Shown: one piece after another, positions 16,028 to 24,163 of the stretch | Position numbering within the stretch: the first letter of the stretch is position 1 | Layout: every line of letters begins with the position of its first letter | Assembly (NCBI GenBank): GCA_964475735.1 | Contig: CAYYYI010000013.1 | Location: 1 to 33,392 of the forward strand | Origin: UCB2 sp964475735 | GTDB lineage: Bacteria > Chloroflexota > Dehalococcoidia > Tepidiformales > Tepidiformaceae | Direction: 5' to 3' | Length of the DNA stretch: 33,392 nt | The notes under the pieces: model-generated | What the model was told of the DNA's origin: nothing | The model's input: the letters and a program-made list of their open reading frames with translations, nothing else | Database searches by the model: none | Program-made: the position numbers and the translations under genes

Positions 16028-17338
16028 ATGAGGAAGGTGCTGGTGCTGTCGCGCGCGGTAGTGGGTCCGAAGATGGCCTCGCCGGGGATTCGGGCCTACC
16101 AGCTGGCCGGGGCGCTCGGGCGCGCGCTGCCAGAGGCGGAAATCACGCTCGCGATTCCGGGAGACAAGGGTGAGGTGGAGCTGCCGGCGCCCAATGTGCG
16201 GTTGCAGGTGTGGGAGGGCAATTCCAGCGCTGCCGCACTGGCGCGGGCACACGACATCGCCATTTCGCGGAACTTCCCGCCGCACTTTACGCGGCTGCTT
16301 GGGGAAACCCGGCTTGCCCTGGATGCGTTCACGCCCCTGTACACCGAGTGGATGGAGATTTCGAAGCGGGACAGTTCGCGCCCGTTGGGGCGGCGGGCAT
16401 GGATGGCGGGGAACCGCTGGTACCTGAACCTGCAGCTCACCCTGGCGGACTTCATCTTCTGTGCGGACGAGCGGCAGCGGGACATGTGGATTGGCATGTT
16501 GATGGCGCTCGCGCTGGTTCCGCCCGATGTGTACGAGCGCGACCCTTCGTTGCGGCAACTGATCGACCTGGTGCCGTACGGGGTGCCGCAGCACCCCCTC
16601 GACGCGCGCGGGCCAGTGCTCAAGGGCGTCGTGCCCAGGATCAAGCCGGACGACCGGGTGCTGCTGTGGAATGGCGGTGTGACGGAGTGGAACGACCCGT
16701 TCACCCTCCTGCGGGCGATGGATGAGATCGCAACGCGGAGGGCGGACGTGCACCTGGTGTTCATGGGACTGAACCACCCGGACTTCGTTTTCGGGCCCAA
16801 TGCGGGGGTGCTTGGGCGGGCTATCGAGATGGCGAAGGACCTGGGGCTCTACGGGCGCACGGTGCACTTCCTGGAAGGGTGGGTCCCCTACGAGCGGATC
16901 GACGACTACCTGGCGGAGGCGGATGCAAGCGTCTGCCTTGGCTACGAGAACGTCGAGAGCCGCTTCGCCTTCCGCACCCGCTATGTGGACCTGTTCCGCG
17001 CCCGCGTGCCGCTCCTCTGCACGCGGGGCGACGTGCTGGCCGAACGGGTCGAAGACGAGCAGCTCGGAATCACGGCTCCGGAGGGCGATGCCCAGGCGGT
17101 GGTTGCCGGTATCGAACGCCTGGTGGACGACGAGGCCTTTGTGGCCCGTTGCCGGGAGAACATCGCGCGCGTGGCTCCTTCGATGTCGTGGGATATCGCG
17201 GTGGAGCCGCTGGTGGAGTTTTGCGCCGGGGATGATTCGTTCGCGATGCCTGCGCGGCGGCGGCTGATGCAGGCCTATGTGCGCTCAGCGATGTACCTGG
17301 CCTTGAAGAAGATCTCGCACAGCGCGCCCCTTCAGTAG
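16028..17338 (+). CDS. GT-B glycosyltransferase, second of a tandem pair
   Basis: A 436-residue paralogue of the preceding gene. Shared blocks, in the same order: SPGIRAYQLA, LTLADFIFCADERQRDMWIG, DLVPYGVP, LLWNGGVTEWNDPFTLLRA, HFLEGWVPYERIDDYLAEAD, FRTRYVDLFRARVPLLCTRG and DVLAERVE followed by PEGDAQAVVAGIE. Like its partner it lacks an obvious EX7E. It begins 18 bp after the first gene's stop, with GGGAGGAG about 8-10 nt before the ATG, so the two are cotranscribed. A tandem duplication that has since diverged strongly is the simplest explanation; the two could act one after another on the same acceptor. The gene is followed at once by a MITE-like repeat. Confidence 0.8.
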   Translation: MRKVLVLSRAVVGPKMASPGIRAYQLAGALGRALPEAEITLAIPGDKGEVELPAPNVRLQVWEGNSSAAALARAHDIAISRNFPPHFTRLLGETRLALDAFTPLYTEWMEISKRDSSRPLGRRAWMAGNRWYLNLQLTLADFIFCADERQRDMWIGMLMALALVPPDVYERDPSLRQLIDLVPYGVPQHPLDARGPVLKGVVPRIKPDDRVLLWNGGVTEWNDPFTLLRAMDEIATRRADVHLVFMGLNHPDFVFGPNAGVLGRAIEMAKDLGLYGRTVHFLEGWVPYERIDDYLAEADASVCLGYENVESRFAFRTRYVDLFRARVPLLCTRGDVLAERVEDEQLGITAPEGDAQAVVAGIERLVDDEAFVARCRENIARVAPSMSWDIAVEPLVEFCAGDDSFAMPARRRLMQAYVRSAMYLALKKISHSAPLQ

Positions 17339-17353
17339 GAAACGGCGCACTCG

Positions 17354-17481
17354 CTAGCAGGGTGTTGAAGAAGGGGTCGAATTTCGCCGAACTCGACAAT
17401 AACACATTACGCCACGTGATCTTTGAAGCTGGCCTTTGCGGGTCGCAGCATGACGGGCTGCATTTTTCAGCACCCTGTTAG
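17354..17481. mobile_element. MITE-like element with 19-bp terminal inverted repeats
   Basis: Ends are CTAGCAGGGTGTTGAAGAA at 17354-17372 and, on the other strand at 17463-17481, CTAACAGGGTGCTGAAAAA: 16 of 19 positions agree. The 128-bp element has no ORF, and its ends look like insertion-sequence termini. The inner 90 bp show no coding capacity. No convincing target duplication is visible, though both ends start with CTA. It fills the space between two convergent genes, and its right end supplies the TAA stop of the corA-like gene. As RNA it would fold into a long hairpin and may act as a terminator for both genes. Confidence 0.65.
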
Positions 17482-18410
17482 AGCCAGCCTCGCCGGCGGA
17501 AGTAGTAGGCCATGCTGCCCCCGAGCGCGCCCATGGCGATGATCATTGTGGCGAAGCCCCAGTTGCTGTGCAGGCCGGGCACGTTGTCGAAGTTCGTCCC
17601 GAAGATCCCGGCGATCACCACCGCCGGCAACGCCAGCGCCCCAACGATGGAGAGCACCTTCATGACCTCGCTCATGCGGTTGTTGATGGCTGCAAGGTAG
17701 GTGCTCAGCGCCACCTCCGCGTCTTCGCGCAGCCCTTCGAGCGCGAGGTCGATTCGTACCAGGTGGTCGTAGATGTCGCGGAAGTAGATACGGTTGCCCT
17801 CCGCCACCTGGGGGAACTCGCCGCGACTCAACCGCTGGATCACCGTGAGCTGTGGCAGCAGGAGCCGCCGGATCTGGCCCGCGTGGGCGCGAATCGCCAG
17901 GATCGCGGCGTTCGGGTTTTCGCTCAGCTGCCCCCGGACCACCACCTCCTGCAGCCGGTCCAGCTCTTCGCCCAGGCCGTTCACCTGGGGCAGGATGGCG
18001 TCGACGGCCCGATCGGCGACCTCGTAGAGCAGCCCATCGGCGCCCGGCCGGACCGTGATCTCCTCCGCCAGGACCTGGGGTACCACCTCCGTAGCCGGGA
18101 CACGCCTGTCCTGGTAGGTGATGACGAAGTCGTGCCCCAGGAACACGTCGAGCTCCTCCGTTTCCGGGCCTTCCGTTCCCGGCACGAGGGCGTGGAGCAC
18201 GATGAACAGGTGGTCAGCGAACTCGTCGATCTTCGGCGCATGCACGAGCGGTGAGATGCAGTCCTCGATCGAGAGCGCGTGAAGGCCGAAGCGCTCCTGC
18301 AGCGACTCCAATTCCCCGTTCTGTGAGCCGCAGACATCAAACCAGCGCGCCGCCGCAGAGGGAACGTCTCCCCGCTGCCAGCGCCCTTCCACCAGCGACC
18401 AGGTCTCCAC
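17478..18410 (-). CDS. corA: CorA-family divalent metal ion transporter
   Basis: A 310-residue member of the CorA/MIT family, which carries Mg2+ (or Co2+, Ni2+, Zn2+) across the membrane as a pentamer. The long N-terminal domain is acidic and helical; the two C-terminal membrane helices are VLSIVGALALPAVVIAGIFG and NWGFATMIIAMGALGGSMAY, with a basic end FRRRGWL. The signature motif at the end of the first helix reads GTNF instead of the usual GMN. The start is GTG at 18410, 7 nt after a TAACCT box. The stop codon lies inside the MITE-like repeat, but the protein ends with the normal basic tail, so it is not truncated. Substrate preference cannot be told; the changed motif makes plain Mg2+ transport less certain. 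Confidence 0.88.
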   Translation of the reverse strand: METWSLVEGRWQRGDVPSAAARWFDVCGSQNGELESLQERFGLHALSIEDCISPLVHAPKIDEFADHLFIVLHALVPGTEGPETEELDVFLGHDFVITYQDRRVPATEVVPQVLAEEITVRPGADGLLYEVADRAVDAILPQVNGLGEELDRLQEVVVRGQLSENPNAAILAIRAHAGQIRRLLLPQLTVIQRLSRGEFPQVAEGNRIYFRDIYDHLVRIDLALEGLREDAEVALSTYLAAINNRMSEVMKVLSIVGALALPAVVIAGIFGTNFDNVPGLHSNWGFATMIIAMGALGGSMAYYFRRRGWL

Positions 18411-18417
18411 AGGGCGT

Positions 18418-18423
18418 AGGTTA
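18418..18423 (-). promoter_or_regulatory. -10 box for leaderless corA-like transcript
   Basis: TAACCT on the minus strand ends 7 nt before the GTG start at 18410. No Shine-Dalgarno sequence follows. The divergent MFS gene has a matching arrangement 53 bp away. Confidence 0.5.
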
Positions 18424-18475
18424 CAGAGGGCACGCCCGCGGGGCGAGCGCTGTCGACCTTACCTTCGCGTAAAGG

Positions 18476-18481
18476 TACATT
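18476..18481 (+). promoter_or_regulatory. -10 box for leaderless MFS transcript
   Basis: TACATT ends 8 nt before the GTG at 18490. TCGACC at 18453-18458, 17 bp upstream, is a partial -35 match (4 of 6 to TTGACA). Confidence 0.5.
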
Positions 18482-18489
18482 CGACTCTC

Positions 18490-19794
18490 GTGGGATTGCT
18501 GACGAGGAAGTGGTCGACCCCGCAGGTGTTCCGGGCGCTGCGGCACCGTAACTACCGCCTGCTCTGGCTTGGCCAAACGGGGCACTCCGCCTCGCTCTGG
18601 ATGGACCAGGTGGCGCGGGCGGTGCTCATCCTTGAGCTTACTGACTCGGCGTTGATGCTGTCGCTCGTCATCGCCACCAGGCTGGCGCCGATTCTGGTCT
18701 TCGGGCTCATTGCCGGGGCCGTGGCCGACCGCTCGGACCGCAAGCGCGTGCTCTTCATCACCCAGATGGTGACGTTCGGCACCCACCTCTTCCTGGGCGT
18801 GATGGTGACCACTGGCCTCATCGAGACATGGCACGTCTTCGCCACCGCGCTTGTGGCGGGCACCGCCATGGCGTTCAACCAGCCCGTGCGCCAATCGCTC
18901 ATCCCGATGACCGTGCCGCGAGAGGACGTCTCGAACGCGGTGGCGCTCAACTCGCTGGCTCTAAGCGTGATGCGCGTGGGCGGTGGCAGCCTGGCGGGAG
19001 CGCTGCTCATCTTCCTCTCCACCGGCGGCGTCTACCTGGTCAACGCGGCCATCTACACGCTTGTCATCCTGAGCACGTCGGCCATGCATCTTCCCGCGCG
19101 GGAGGCGCCCGAGGGCAAAAGGCCGGGCCTCTTCGCCGACCTCGCCGAAGGCTTTGCCTACGTGGCGAAGAACCCAAACCTGGGCGTTATCGCGGGTCTT
19201 TCGCTCGTGCTCTTTGTGTTCGGGTTCCCCTATCAGCAGGTCTTTGTCCCGCTGCTCGCCACCGATGTGCTCGACCTCGGGAACTCGGGCGTCGGCTTCC
19301 TGGCGGGCGCCACCGGCGTGGGCGCCGTGGCGGGCACCCTCTTCGTCGCTTCACGGTCAAACATCGCGCGGCCGGGGATGCAGCTCTTTATCAACCTCTT
19401 CGTGTTCGGCACGGCCCTCGTGGCCATGTCGCTGCAAGCGACGGTACTCGGCACGGCACTGCTCCTGGCGGTGGCGGGCAGCATGACGGTGACCTACATG
19501 GCGCTCACCAACACCATCCTGCTCGAAAACAGCACCCCCGAAATGCACGGCCGCGTCATGTCGCTCCTCAGCCTCGACCGGGGGCTCATCCCCCTGGGGG
19601 CGATCCTGGCGGGCATGCTTGCTTCCGGGCTGGGCACGCGTCCCGCGGTCTTCACCATGGGCGCGCTTGTGCTGGCCATGGCCGCTCTTGCCTTCGTCCT
19701 TGCCGGGGGCCGCGTCCTTCGCATCCGCTCCGAAGCCTCCGTCGCAGAGGCCGCGATGGAGCCTGCCCCGGCGGCTGCCGGCCACGGCCGCTGA
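18490..19794 (+). CDS. MFS transporter (MFS_3/EntS-like exporter)
   Basis: A 434-residue major facilitator with about 12 membrane segments. The N-terminus (VFRALRHRNYRLLWLGQTGH) and the loop after the second helix (GAVADRSDRKRVLF) are typical of the MFS_3 group, which includes enterobactin exporter EntS and macrolide efflux proteins. The inter-domain loop carries EAPEGKRPGLFADLAEGFAY, also usual in this group. Substrate unknown. The gene is divergent from the corA-like gene and precedes the hotdog pathway genes by 58 bp; TAGGAT at 19815-19820 suggests that those have their own promoter. It may export a product or drug; nothing ties it firmly to its neighbours. Confidence 0.88.
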   Translation: MGLLTRKWSTPQVFRALRHRNYRLLWLGQTGHSASLWMDQVARAVLILELTDSALMLSLVIATRLAPILVFGLIAGAVADRSDRKRVLFITQMVTFGTHLFLGVMVTTGLIETWHVFATALVAGTAMAFNQPVRQSLIPMTVPREDVSNAVALNSLALSVMRVGGGSLAGALLIFLSTGGVYLVNAAIYTLVILSTSAMHLPAREAPEGKRPGLFADLAEGFAYVAKNPNLGVIAGLSLVLFVFGFPYQQVFVPLLATDVLDLGNSGVGFLAGATGVGAVAGTLFVASRSNIARPGMQLFINLFVFGTALVAMSLQATVLGTALLLAVAGSMTVTYMALTNTILLENSTPEMHGRVMSLLSLDRGLIPLGAILAGMLASGLGTRPAVFTMGALVLAMAALAFVLAGGRVLRIRSEASVAEAAMEPAPAAAGHGR

Positions 19795-19852
19795 TCGGAA
19801 ACCGCGAAAAGGGTAGGATTGGCGCGCAACACTTCGAAAGCAGGAACGCGCA

Positions 19853-20701
19853 ATGCCTATCGACCCGAACGCAGTTGGTGCGGCGATCGCTGGCGGCAGC
19901 TTCACCTGGGATCGCGATCGCATCATCCTCTACCACCTGGGCCTCGGCGCCGGGAGCCCCCAGACCGACCCCAACGAACTCGCCTACACCTACGAGAAGA
20001 ACCTGAAGGTGCTCCCGAGCTGGGGCGTCATCCCCGCCTTCGGCGCAATGGGCAGCCTGGGCGCCCTGCCGGGGATGCAGTTCAACCCCGCGCTGCTCCT
20101 TCACGGCGAGCAGGACCTGGAGATCCACAAGGCCATCCCCGTCACGGCGACGGTGAACACCTCGGGGAAGGTGGCCGGCATCTACGACAAAGGCAAGGCG
20201 GCGCTCGTCGTCCTCGAAATGGTTTCGAAGGATGAAGCGGGCGATCCGCTCTTCACCAACCGCTTCTCCCTCTTCATCCGCGGCGAAGGCGGCTGGGGCG
20301 GCGACAGCGGCCCGAGACCCGGCAACGAGAAGCCCGAACGCGACCCCGACCTCGTCGTCGAGTCGAAGACTCTCCCGCAGCAGGCGCTCCTCTACCGCCT
20401 GTCGGGCGACAAGAACCCCCTCCACGCCGATCCGGAGTTCTCGAAACTGGGCGGCTTCGATGTCCCCATCCTCCACGGCCTTTGTTCCTACGGCATCGTC
20501 TGCAAGGCCGTGGTCGACAACATGCTCGGCGGCGACACGGGCAAGGTGGCGCGCTACCAGGCTCGCTTCGCCGGCGTGGTCTTTCCCGGCGAGACCATCG
20601 TCACTGCCATGTGGAAGAACGGGAACACGATCCTGATCGACGCCAAGGTGAAGGAGCGCGGCCTGAACGTCATCTCGAACGCTGCCATCACCACCCGCTA
20701 A
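19853..20701 (+). CDS. MaoC-family (R)-specific enoyl-CoA hydratase (hydratase 2 type)
   Basis: A 282-residue double hotdog protein. The N-terminal hotdog is the degenerate one, and the C-terminal hotdog carries the catalytic hydratase 2 motif YRLSGDKNPLHADPEF (Asp and His of SGDxNPLH) followed by PILHGLCSYG. It adds water to trans-2-enoyl-CoA to give (R)-3-hydroxyacyl-CoA, as in peroxisomal multifunctional enzyme 2. The start ATG at 19853 has AGCAGGA about 8 nt upstream. A perfect 12-bp hairpin follows 19 bp after the stop, separating it from the next hotdog gene. It probably serves fatty acid, steroid or aromatic acyl-CoA degradation. Confidence 0.9.
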   Translation: MPIDPNAVGAAIAGGSFTWDRDRIILYHLGLGAGSPQTDPNELAYTYEKNLKVLPSWGVIPAFGAMGSLGALPGMQFNPALLLHGEQDLEIHKAIPVTATVNTSGKVAGIYDKGKAALVVLEMVSKDEAGDPLFTNRFSLFIRGEGGWGGDSGPRPGNEKPERDPDLVVESKTLPQQALLYRLSGDKNPLHADPEFSKLGGFDVPILHGLCSYGIVCKAVVDNMLGGDTGKVARYQARFAGVVFPGETIVTAMWKNGNTILIDAKVKERGLNVISNAAITTR

Positions 20702-20720
20702 GCGCCCCGGGACACCTCGT

Positions 20721-20750
20721 GCGGCCCCCGGTGGATTTACCGGGGGCCGC
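20721..20750 (+). terminator. Strong hairpin after the hydratase gene
   Basis: GCGGCCCCCGGT at 20721-20732 and ACCGGGGGCCGC at 20739-20750 form a perfect 12-bp stem with a 6-nt loop, 19 bp after the stop. No T-tract follows, as with the other hairpins in this window. Confidence 0.7.
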
Positions 20751-20815
20751 GCTGCGTCCGGGCTACCTCCAGCAGTGTCCCCACGCTACCGTGGCGAGGG
20801 GCTATGACGCCTCTC

Positions 20816-20824
20816 TGGTATACT
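20816..20824 (+). promoter_or_regulatory. Extended -10 box for the second hotdog gene
   Basis: TGGTATACT is a near-perfect extended -10 (TGnTATAAT). It ends 9 nt before the ATG at 20834, so transcription would start close to the start codon, without room for a Shine-Dalgarno sequence. It decides the start at 20834 over the GTG at 20804, which would lie upstream of the promoter. Confidence 0.6.
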
Positions 20825-20833
20825 CCCGCCGAC

Positions 20834-21736
20834 ATGCCTCTTCGCCCCTTCGATCCCACTACCGTCTCTCTCCCGCTCGATCTGCCCGCCACGCCGTTCC
20901 CCGTCAACGAAGCCACCGGCGAACGGTGGGCAAAGGGCCTCGGCGGCCGCTGCCCCGCCGCCCGCGAGCTCCTGGCTCGTGGCATCGCCCCGCCCTTCAC
21001 GGTGACGGGCTGCACCATCTTCCTCGTCTCCAGCCACTTCGACATCACGGGTGGGGTCTACTGGCGCGAGCAGGTGACCTACCACCGCCCGCCGCGCATC
21101 GGCGAAACACTCACCCTCTCTGGCAACATCGAGCAGGTCTACGTCCACGATGGCCGCCGCTACCAGGTGATGACCTCGCGCACCACGGGCGAAGACGGCT
21201 CATCCGTGGCCACCTCCCGCAGCACGGGCCTGGGACGGTACCGCCGCGAAGAGGGGATAGAGGAATCGGGTGGCGGAGAGCTTCCCTACGAGGCAGGCCC
21301 GGACTTCGCCGCGGCAGCGCGCAACCCGCTCCTCGCCGCGCTGCGCGCGCTCACGCCCGGACAGACGTTCGAAGGCGAGCCCCAGCTCGTGACCCTCCAG
21401 ATGATGCGCGACCTCAGCGCCGGGGATGAGCGAAATCCAATCCACACCGACCCCGAGGTTGCGCGCCAGGCGGGCCTCGCCGCCCCCATTGCCGGCGGGC
21501 CACACGTCCTGTCTTTCCTGCAGGAGATGCTCATGGAGCGGCTCGGCGCCGAGGCCCTCTCGCATGGCTCACACTTCGACGTCCGCTGGGTCTCCCCGGT
21601 GGCCGATGGCGGCACGGTCGTCACTCGCGCGGCCGTCACGGAGGTCAGCGATCGGGCGGTGACGCTCGACCTCAAGATCGAGTGCGATGGCCGCACCGCC
21701 ATGATCGGCGCCGCCACCATTCCGCTCCGGGCCTGA
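20834..21736 (+). CDS. MaoC/FAS1-type double hotdog dehydratase
   Basis: A 300-residue protein (from ATG 20834) with two hotdog halves. The first half ends near VYVHDGRRYQVMTSRT, and the second carries the hydratase-like sequence SAGDERNPIHTDPEVARQAG with the Asp/Asn/His pattern and then IAGGPHVLSFLQEML. This is the MaoC-like dehydratase fold, possibly acting on a different acyl-CoA from the preceding gene or as a (R)-hydroxyacyl dehydratase. It is followed after 1 bp by the CoA-transferase gene, so these two are an operon. Substrate not deducible. Confidence 0.85.
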   Translation: MPLRPFDPTTVSLPLDLPATPFPVNEATGERWAKGLGGRCPAARELLARGIAPPFTVTGCTIFLVSSHFDITGGVYWREQVTYHRPPRIGETLTLSGNIEQVYVHDGRRYQVMTSRTTGEDGSSVATSRSTGLGRYRREEGIEESGGGELPYEAGPDFAAAARNPLLAALRALTPGQTFEGEPQLVTLQMMRDLSAGDERNPIHTDPEVARQAGLAAPIAGGPHVLSFLQEMLMERLGAEALSHGSHFDVRWVSPVADGGTVVTRAAVTEVSDRAVTLDLKIECDGRTAMIGAATIPLRA

Positions 21737-21737
21737 T

Positions 21738-23018
21738 ATGAGCTGGCGCGAACGCCTCGCCGCCCGCGTGATCACCGTCGAGCAGGCCGCCGCCCTCGTG
21801 AAGGACGGCGACCGGGTAGCCGTGGGGGTGCCTGAGCCTGCGCCCTTCCTTGCCGCGCTCGCGCAGCGCACGGACGTTGCTGGAGTCACGGTGATGTCGG
21901 GTGTTGCGACAACGGGGGCGCTGCGCTGCGCGAGCGCGGGGATGCGCGTGCTCACGATGTTCGCCTCGCCGGTGACGCGTGGCGCGATTGCGCGGGGGGA
22001 GATGGAGTTCGTCCCCGTTTCCTTCCACGCCGGCGCCGGGTTCGTCCAGCGCCTTGCGCCCACCGTGGCAGCGGTCGTCGTCGCCGAGCCCCAGGCCGAC
22101 GGCACGGTCCGCCCCGGCGCCGCACTCGGCTTTGATGCCGATGCGGCCCGCGCCGCCCGGGCGAACGGCGGCATCGCGATCGCCGTTGTCGTCGAGACGC
22201 AACCGCAGGTCCCCGGCGTGGCGTTCAATGTGGACGACTTCGACTACTTCGTCGCCCTCCCCACGCCCGACGGGGCCGCGCCCGCGATCATGCGCGACAC
22301 CTCCGTCCACGTCGCGCGCTTCGCCGAGCTTCTGGACGAGTTCATCCCCGACGGGGCGACGCTGCAGGCGGGCGTCGGTGGCATCCCCGACGAAGCGATT
22401 GGCCTCCTTACGCATAAGAGCGACCTGGGTGTCCACACGGAGGTTCTTGGCCCCGGGATTTCCGGGCTGGTCGCCGCAGGCGTGGCCAACGGCTCGCGCA
22501 AGACGCTTTACCCCGGGCTGGCGGTGTGCACCATAGTGGGGCCGGCGGCAATCGACTTTGCGAACTACAACCCGGCCGTGCTCATGCTCAGCGCAACCGA
22601 GTGCCTGGACCCCCGCGTCATCGCCCAGAACCGGCTCATGCGCTGCGTCAACTCCGCCGTCGAAGTTGACCTCGCCGGGCAGGTCAACGCCGAAACGGTG
22701 CATGGGGCGCAGTTCTCAGGCGTGGGCGGCCAGCTCGATTTCTTCCGTGCCTGCCGTCTGGCCGAAGACTCCCTCTCCATCCTCGTCATCGAATCAACCG
22801 CGGCCGGCGGGAAGGTGTCGCGAATCGTTCCCTGGATTCCCGAACGCCATGTGGTGACCACCTCGCGCTACGACGTCGACCTGGTGGTCACAGAACACGG
22901 GGCCACCTGGCTGCGCGACCGCTCCACCCGCGAGCGCGCCCGCGCTCTCATCGAAGTCGCAGCGCCGGAGCACCGGGCACGGCTTGCGGAAGAGGCGGGG
23001 AGGCTGGGGCTGCTCTGA
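21738..23018 (+). CDS. Acetyl-CoA hydrolase/transferase family CoA-transferase
   Basis: A 426-residue family I CoA-transferase similar to 4-hydroxybutyrate or acetate CoA-transferases. The catalytic glutamate is probably Glu235 in GVHTEVLGPG, and the family features QAGVGGIPDEA, then GLVAAGVANGSRKTLYPG and, near the C-terminus, GGKVSRIVPWIP and VVTEHGATWL are all present. It would transfer CoA from acetyl-CoA (or another donor) to a carboxylic acid, activating the substrate of the pathway. It starts 1 bp after the previous stop. With two hydratases upstream and an acyl-CoA dehydrogenase further right, it fits a degradative acyl-CoA route. Confidence 0.9.
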   Translation: MSWRERLAARVITVEQAAALVKDGDRVAVGVPEPAPFLAALAQRTDVAGVTVMSGVATTGALRCASAGMRVLTMFASPVTRGAIARGEMEFVPVSFHAGAGFVQRLAPTVAAVVVAEPQADGTVRPGAALGFDADAARAARANGGIAIAVVVETQPQVPGVAFNVDDFDYFVALPTPDGAAPAIMRDTSVHVARFAELLDEFIPDGATLQAGVGGIPDEAIGLLTHKSDLGVHTEVLGPGISGLVAAGVANGSRKTLYPGLAVCTIVGPAAIDFANYNPAVLMLSATECLDPRVIAQNRLMRCVNSAVEVDLAGQVNAETVHGAQFSGVGGQLDFFRACRLAEDSLSILVIESTAAGGKVSRIVPWIPERHVVTTSRYDVDLVVTEHGATWLRDRSTRERARALIEVAAPEHRARLAEEAGRLGLL

Positions 23019-23027
23019 GGCGGCACC

Positions 23028-23882
23028 TCACGCGCTGGCGTGCCCCTTCTCGCGCAGGTAGCGCTCCAGCCCGGCGCGCCAGTGCCGCAGCGCGGGGGCG
23101 CGAGTCGTCCCTAGTACGCTGTACATCGGCCGCTCAAGGGGCGCGCCAAATTCCGCTGTGGTCACCGCCTGCAGGTCCGGTTTCAGCCCGCAGATTTCGA
23201 AGATGGCGGCCGCAAACGCATGCCAGCTGCAGCTCTCCCCGGCGGCAAGGTGGACCGTACCCATCGTCCCTGCCTTCACCAGCGGCAGCAGGGCCTCTGC
23301 GATCTCCGCCGTGTTGGTGGGGGCGGTCACCTGGTCGGCGACCACGCGGATGGGGTTCCCTTCGCGCGCAAGCCGCAGCATGGTCTCGACGAAGTTGCCG
23401 CCCTTGCCCGCTGACCCCGCCAGCCCGTACAGCCCCGACACACGCGCAACAAGCGTCCGCGGGTTGGCGATGCGCACCACGTCCTCGGTCGCGATCTTGG
23501 CGGCGCCGTAGATGTTCACCGCCCGGCGCGCGTCGTCTTCCAGGTAAGGGGTGCGCTTCGTGCCGTCGAACACATAGTCAGTGCTTATCTGCACCAGCGC
23601 CGAGCCCGCCGCCGCGGCCGCGCTGGCCACGCACCAGCCACCAACGACGTTCACGCGGAAGGCGAGCTCGGGGTTCTGCTCGCACTGGGGCAGGTTGTGG
23701 AAGGCTGTAGTGTTGATCGTCACGTCCGGCTTCGCCCGTTCGATGAGGTCCCGCGTGAGCGCCTCGTCGGTGACGTCGGCATCCTGCCGCGTCGCCGCGA
23801 TGATGGTCACGCCGGGGTCGTTCCACAGCCGGACGATGTCGGAACCAAGCTGCCCATTGGCGCCAAGAAGAAGGATTCTCAT
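23028..23882 (-). CDS. RmlD-like dTDP-4-dehydrorhamnose reductase family protein
   Basis: A 284-residue extended SDR. The nucleotide-binding motif is GANGQLG at residues 8-14, followed by the RmlD hallmarks INTTAFHNLPQCE (usual form NxAAYTAVDxAE), QISTDYVFDGTK, and the catalytic YxxxK as YGAAK. The downstream ADQVTAPTNTAEIAEAL matches DQxGxPT of RmlD. Authentic RmlD makes dTDP-L-rhamnose; the altered AYTAVDxAE motif and lack of rmlABC nearby leave room for another nucleotide-sugar or related role. The start ATG is 8 nt after a TACCAT box. It converges with the CoA-transferase (9 bp between stops). Confidence 0.85.
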   Translation of the reverse strand: MRILLLGANGQLGSDIVRLWNDPGVTIIAATRQDADVTDEALTRDLIERAKPDVTINTTAFHNLPQCEQNPELAFRVNVVGGWCVASAAAAAGSALVQISTDYVFDGTKRTPYLEDDARRAVNIYGAAKIATEDVVRIANPRTLVARVSGLYGLAGSAGKGGNFVETMLRLAREGNPIRVVADQVTAPTNTAEIAEALLPLVKAGTMGTVHLAAGESCSWHAFAAAIFEICGLKPDLQAVTTAEFGAPLERPMYSVLGTTRAPALRHWRAGLERYLREKGHASA

Positions 23883-23890
23883 GGCCCCGA

Positions 23891-23896
23891 ATGGTA
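23891..23896 (-). promoter_or_regulatory. -10 box for leaderless RmlD-like transcript
   Basis: TACCAT on the minus strand ends 8 nt before the ATG at 23882, with no Shine-Dalgarno sequence after it. Confidence 0.45.
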
Positions 23897-23985
23897 CGGG
23901 TGGGGCAGGCTAGCAGCGACCGGCCGGGCGCCTCCGTGATTTACATAGCTTTAACACTACGCGCCCCGGGATGTGGTACAAAGTA

Positions 23986-24122
23986 GCTGCCGAATCCGCG
24001 CGGCGCCGCGCGGAGCGGGGGACCCAGTCAATTGGGGCGTATTCCGGCCAACACCGGATAGGTGACTCCCTCACCGAGCCCGTCAGCTAACCCCGTAGGC
24101 GCGAAGGGAGAGGCGTGGCAGC
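23986..24122 (+). ncRNA. Cyclic di-AMP riboswitch (ydaO/yuaA class) aptamer
   Basis: The conserved core is unmistakable: GCCGAATCC at 23989-23997, the GCGGGGGACC segment, CAATTGGGGCG, then GGTGACTCCC and the most conserved block GTCAGCTAACCCCGTAGGCG at 24082-24101, followed by CGAAGGGAG. The closing stem P1 pairs GCTGCC at 23986-23991 with GGCAGC at 24117-24122. CTCCCTC at 24066-24072 pairs with the later GAAGGGAG, as in known members, and a GC-rich hairpin replaces the variable P2 loop. This class binds c-di-AMP and usually turns genes off, for potassium and osmolyte transport or cell wall hydrolases. Here the only gene downstream is a 60-residue zinc ribbon. A TGGTACAAA segment at 23974-23982 is a weak candidate -10. 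Confidence 0.94.
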
Positions 24123-24163
24123 CGCTCAGCCTGCCGCACAAAGCCTCTCAGGAAGATGGTTGC

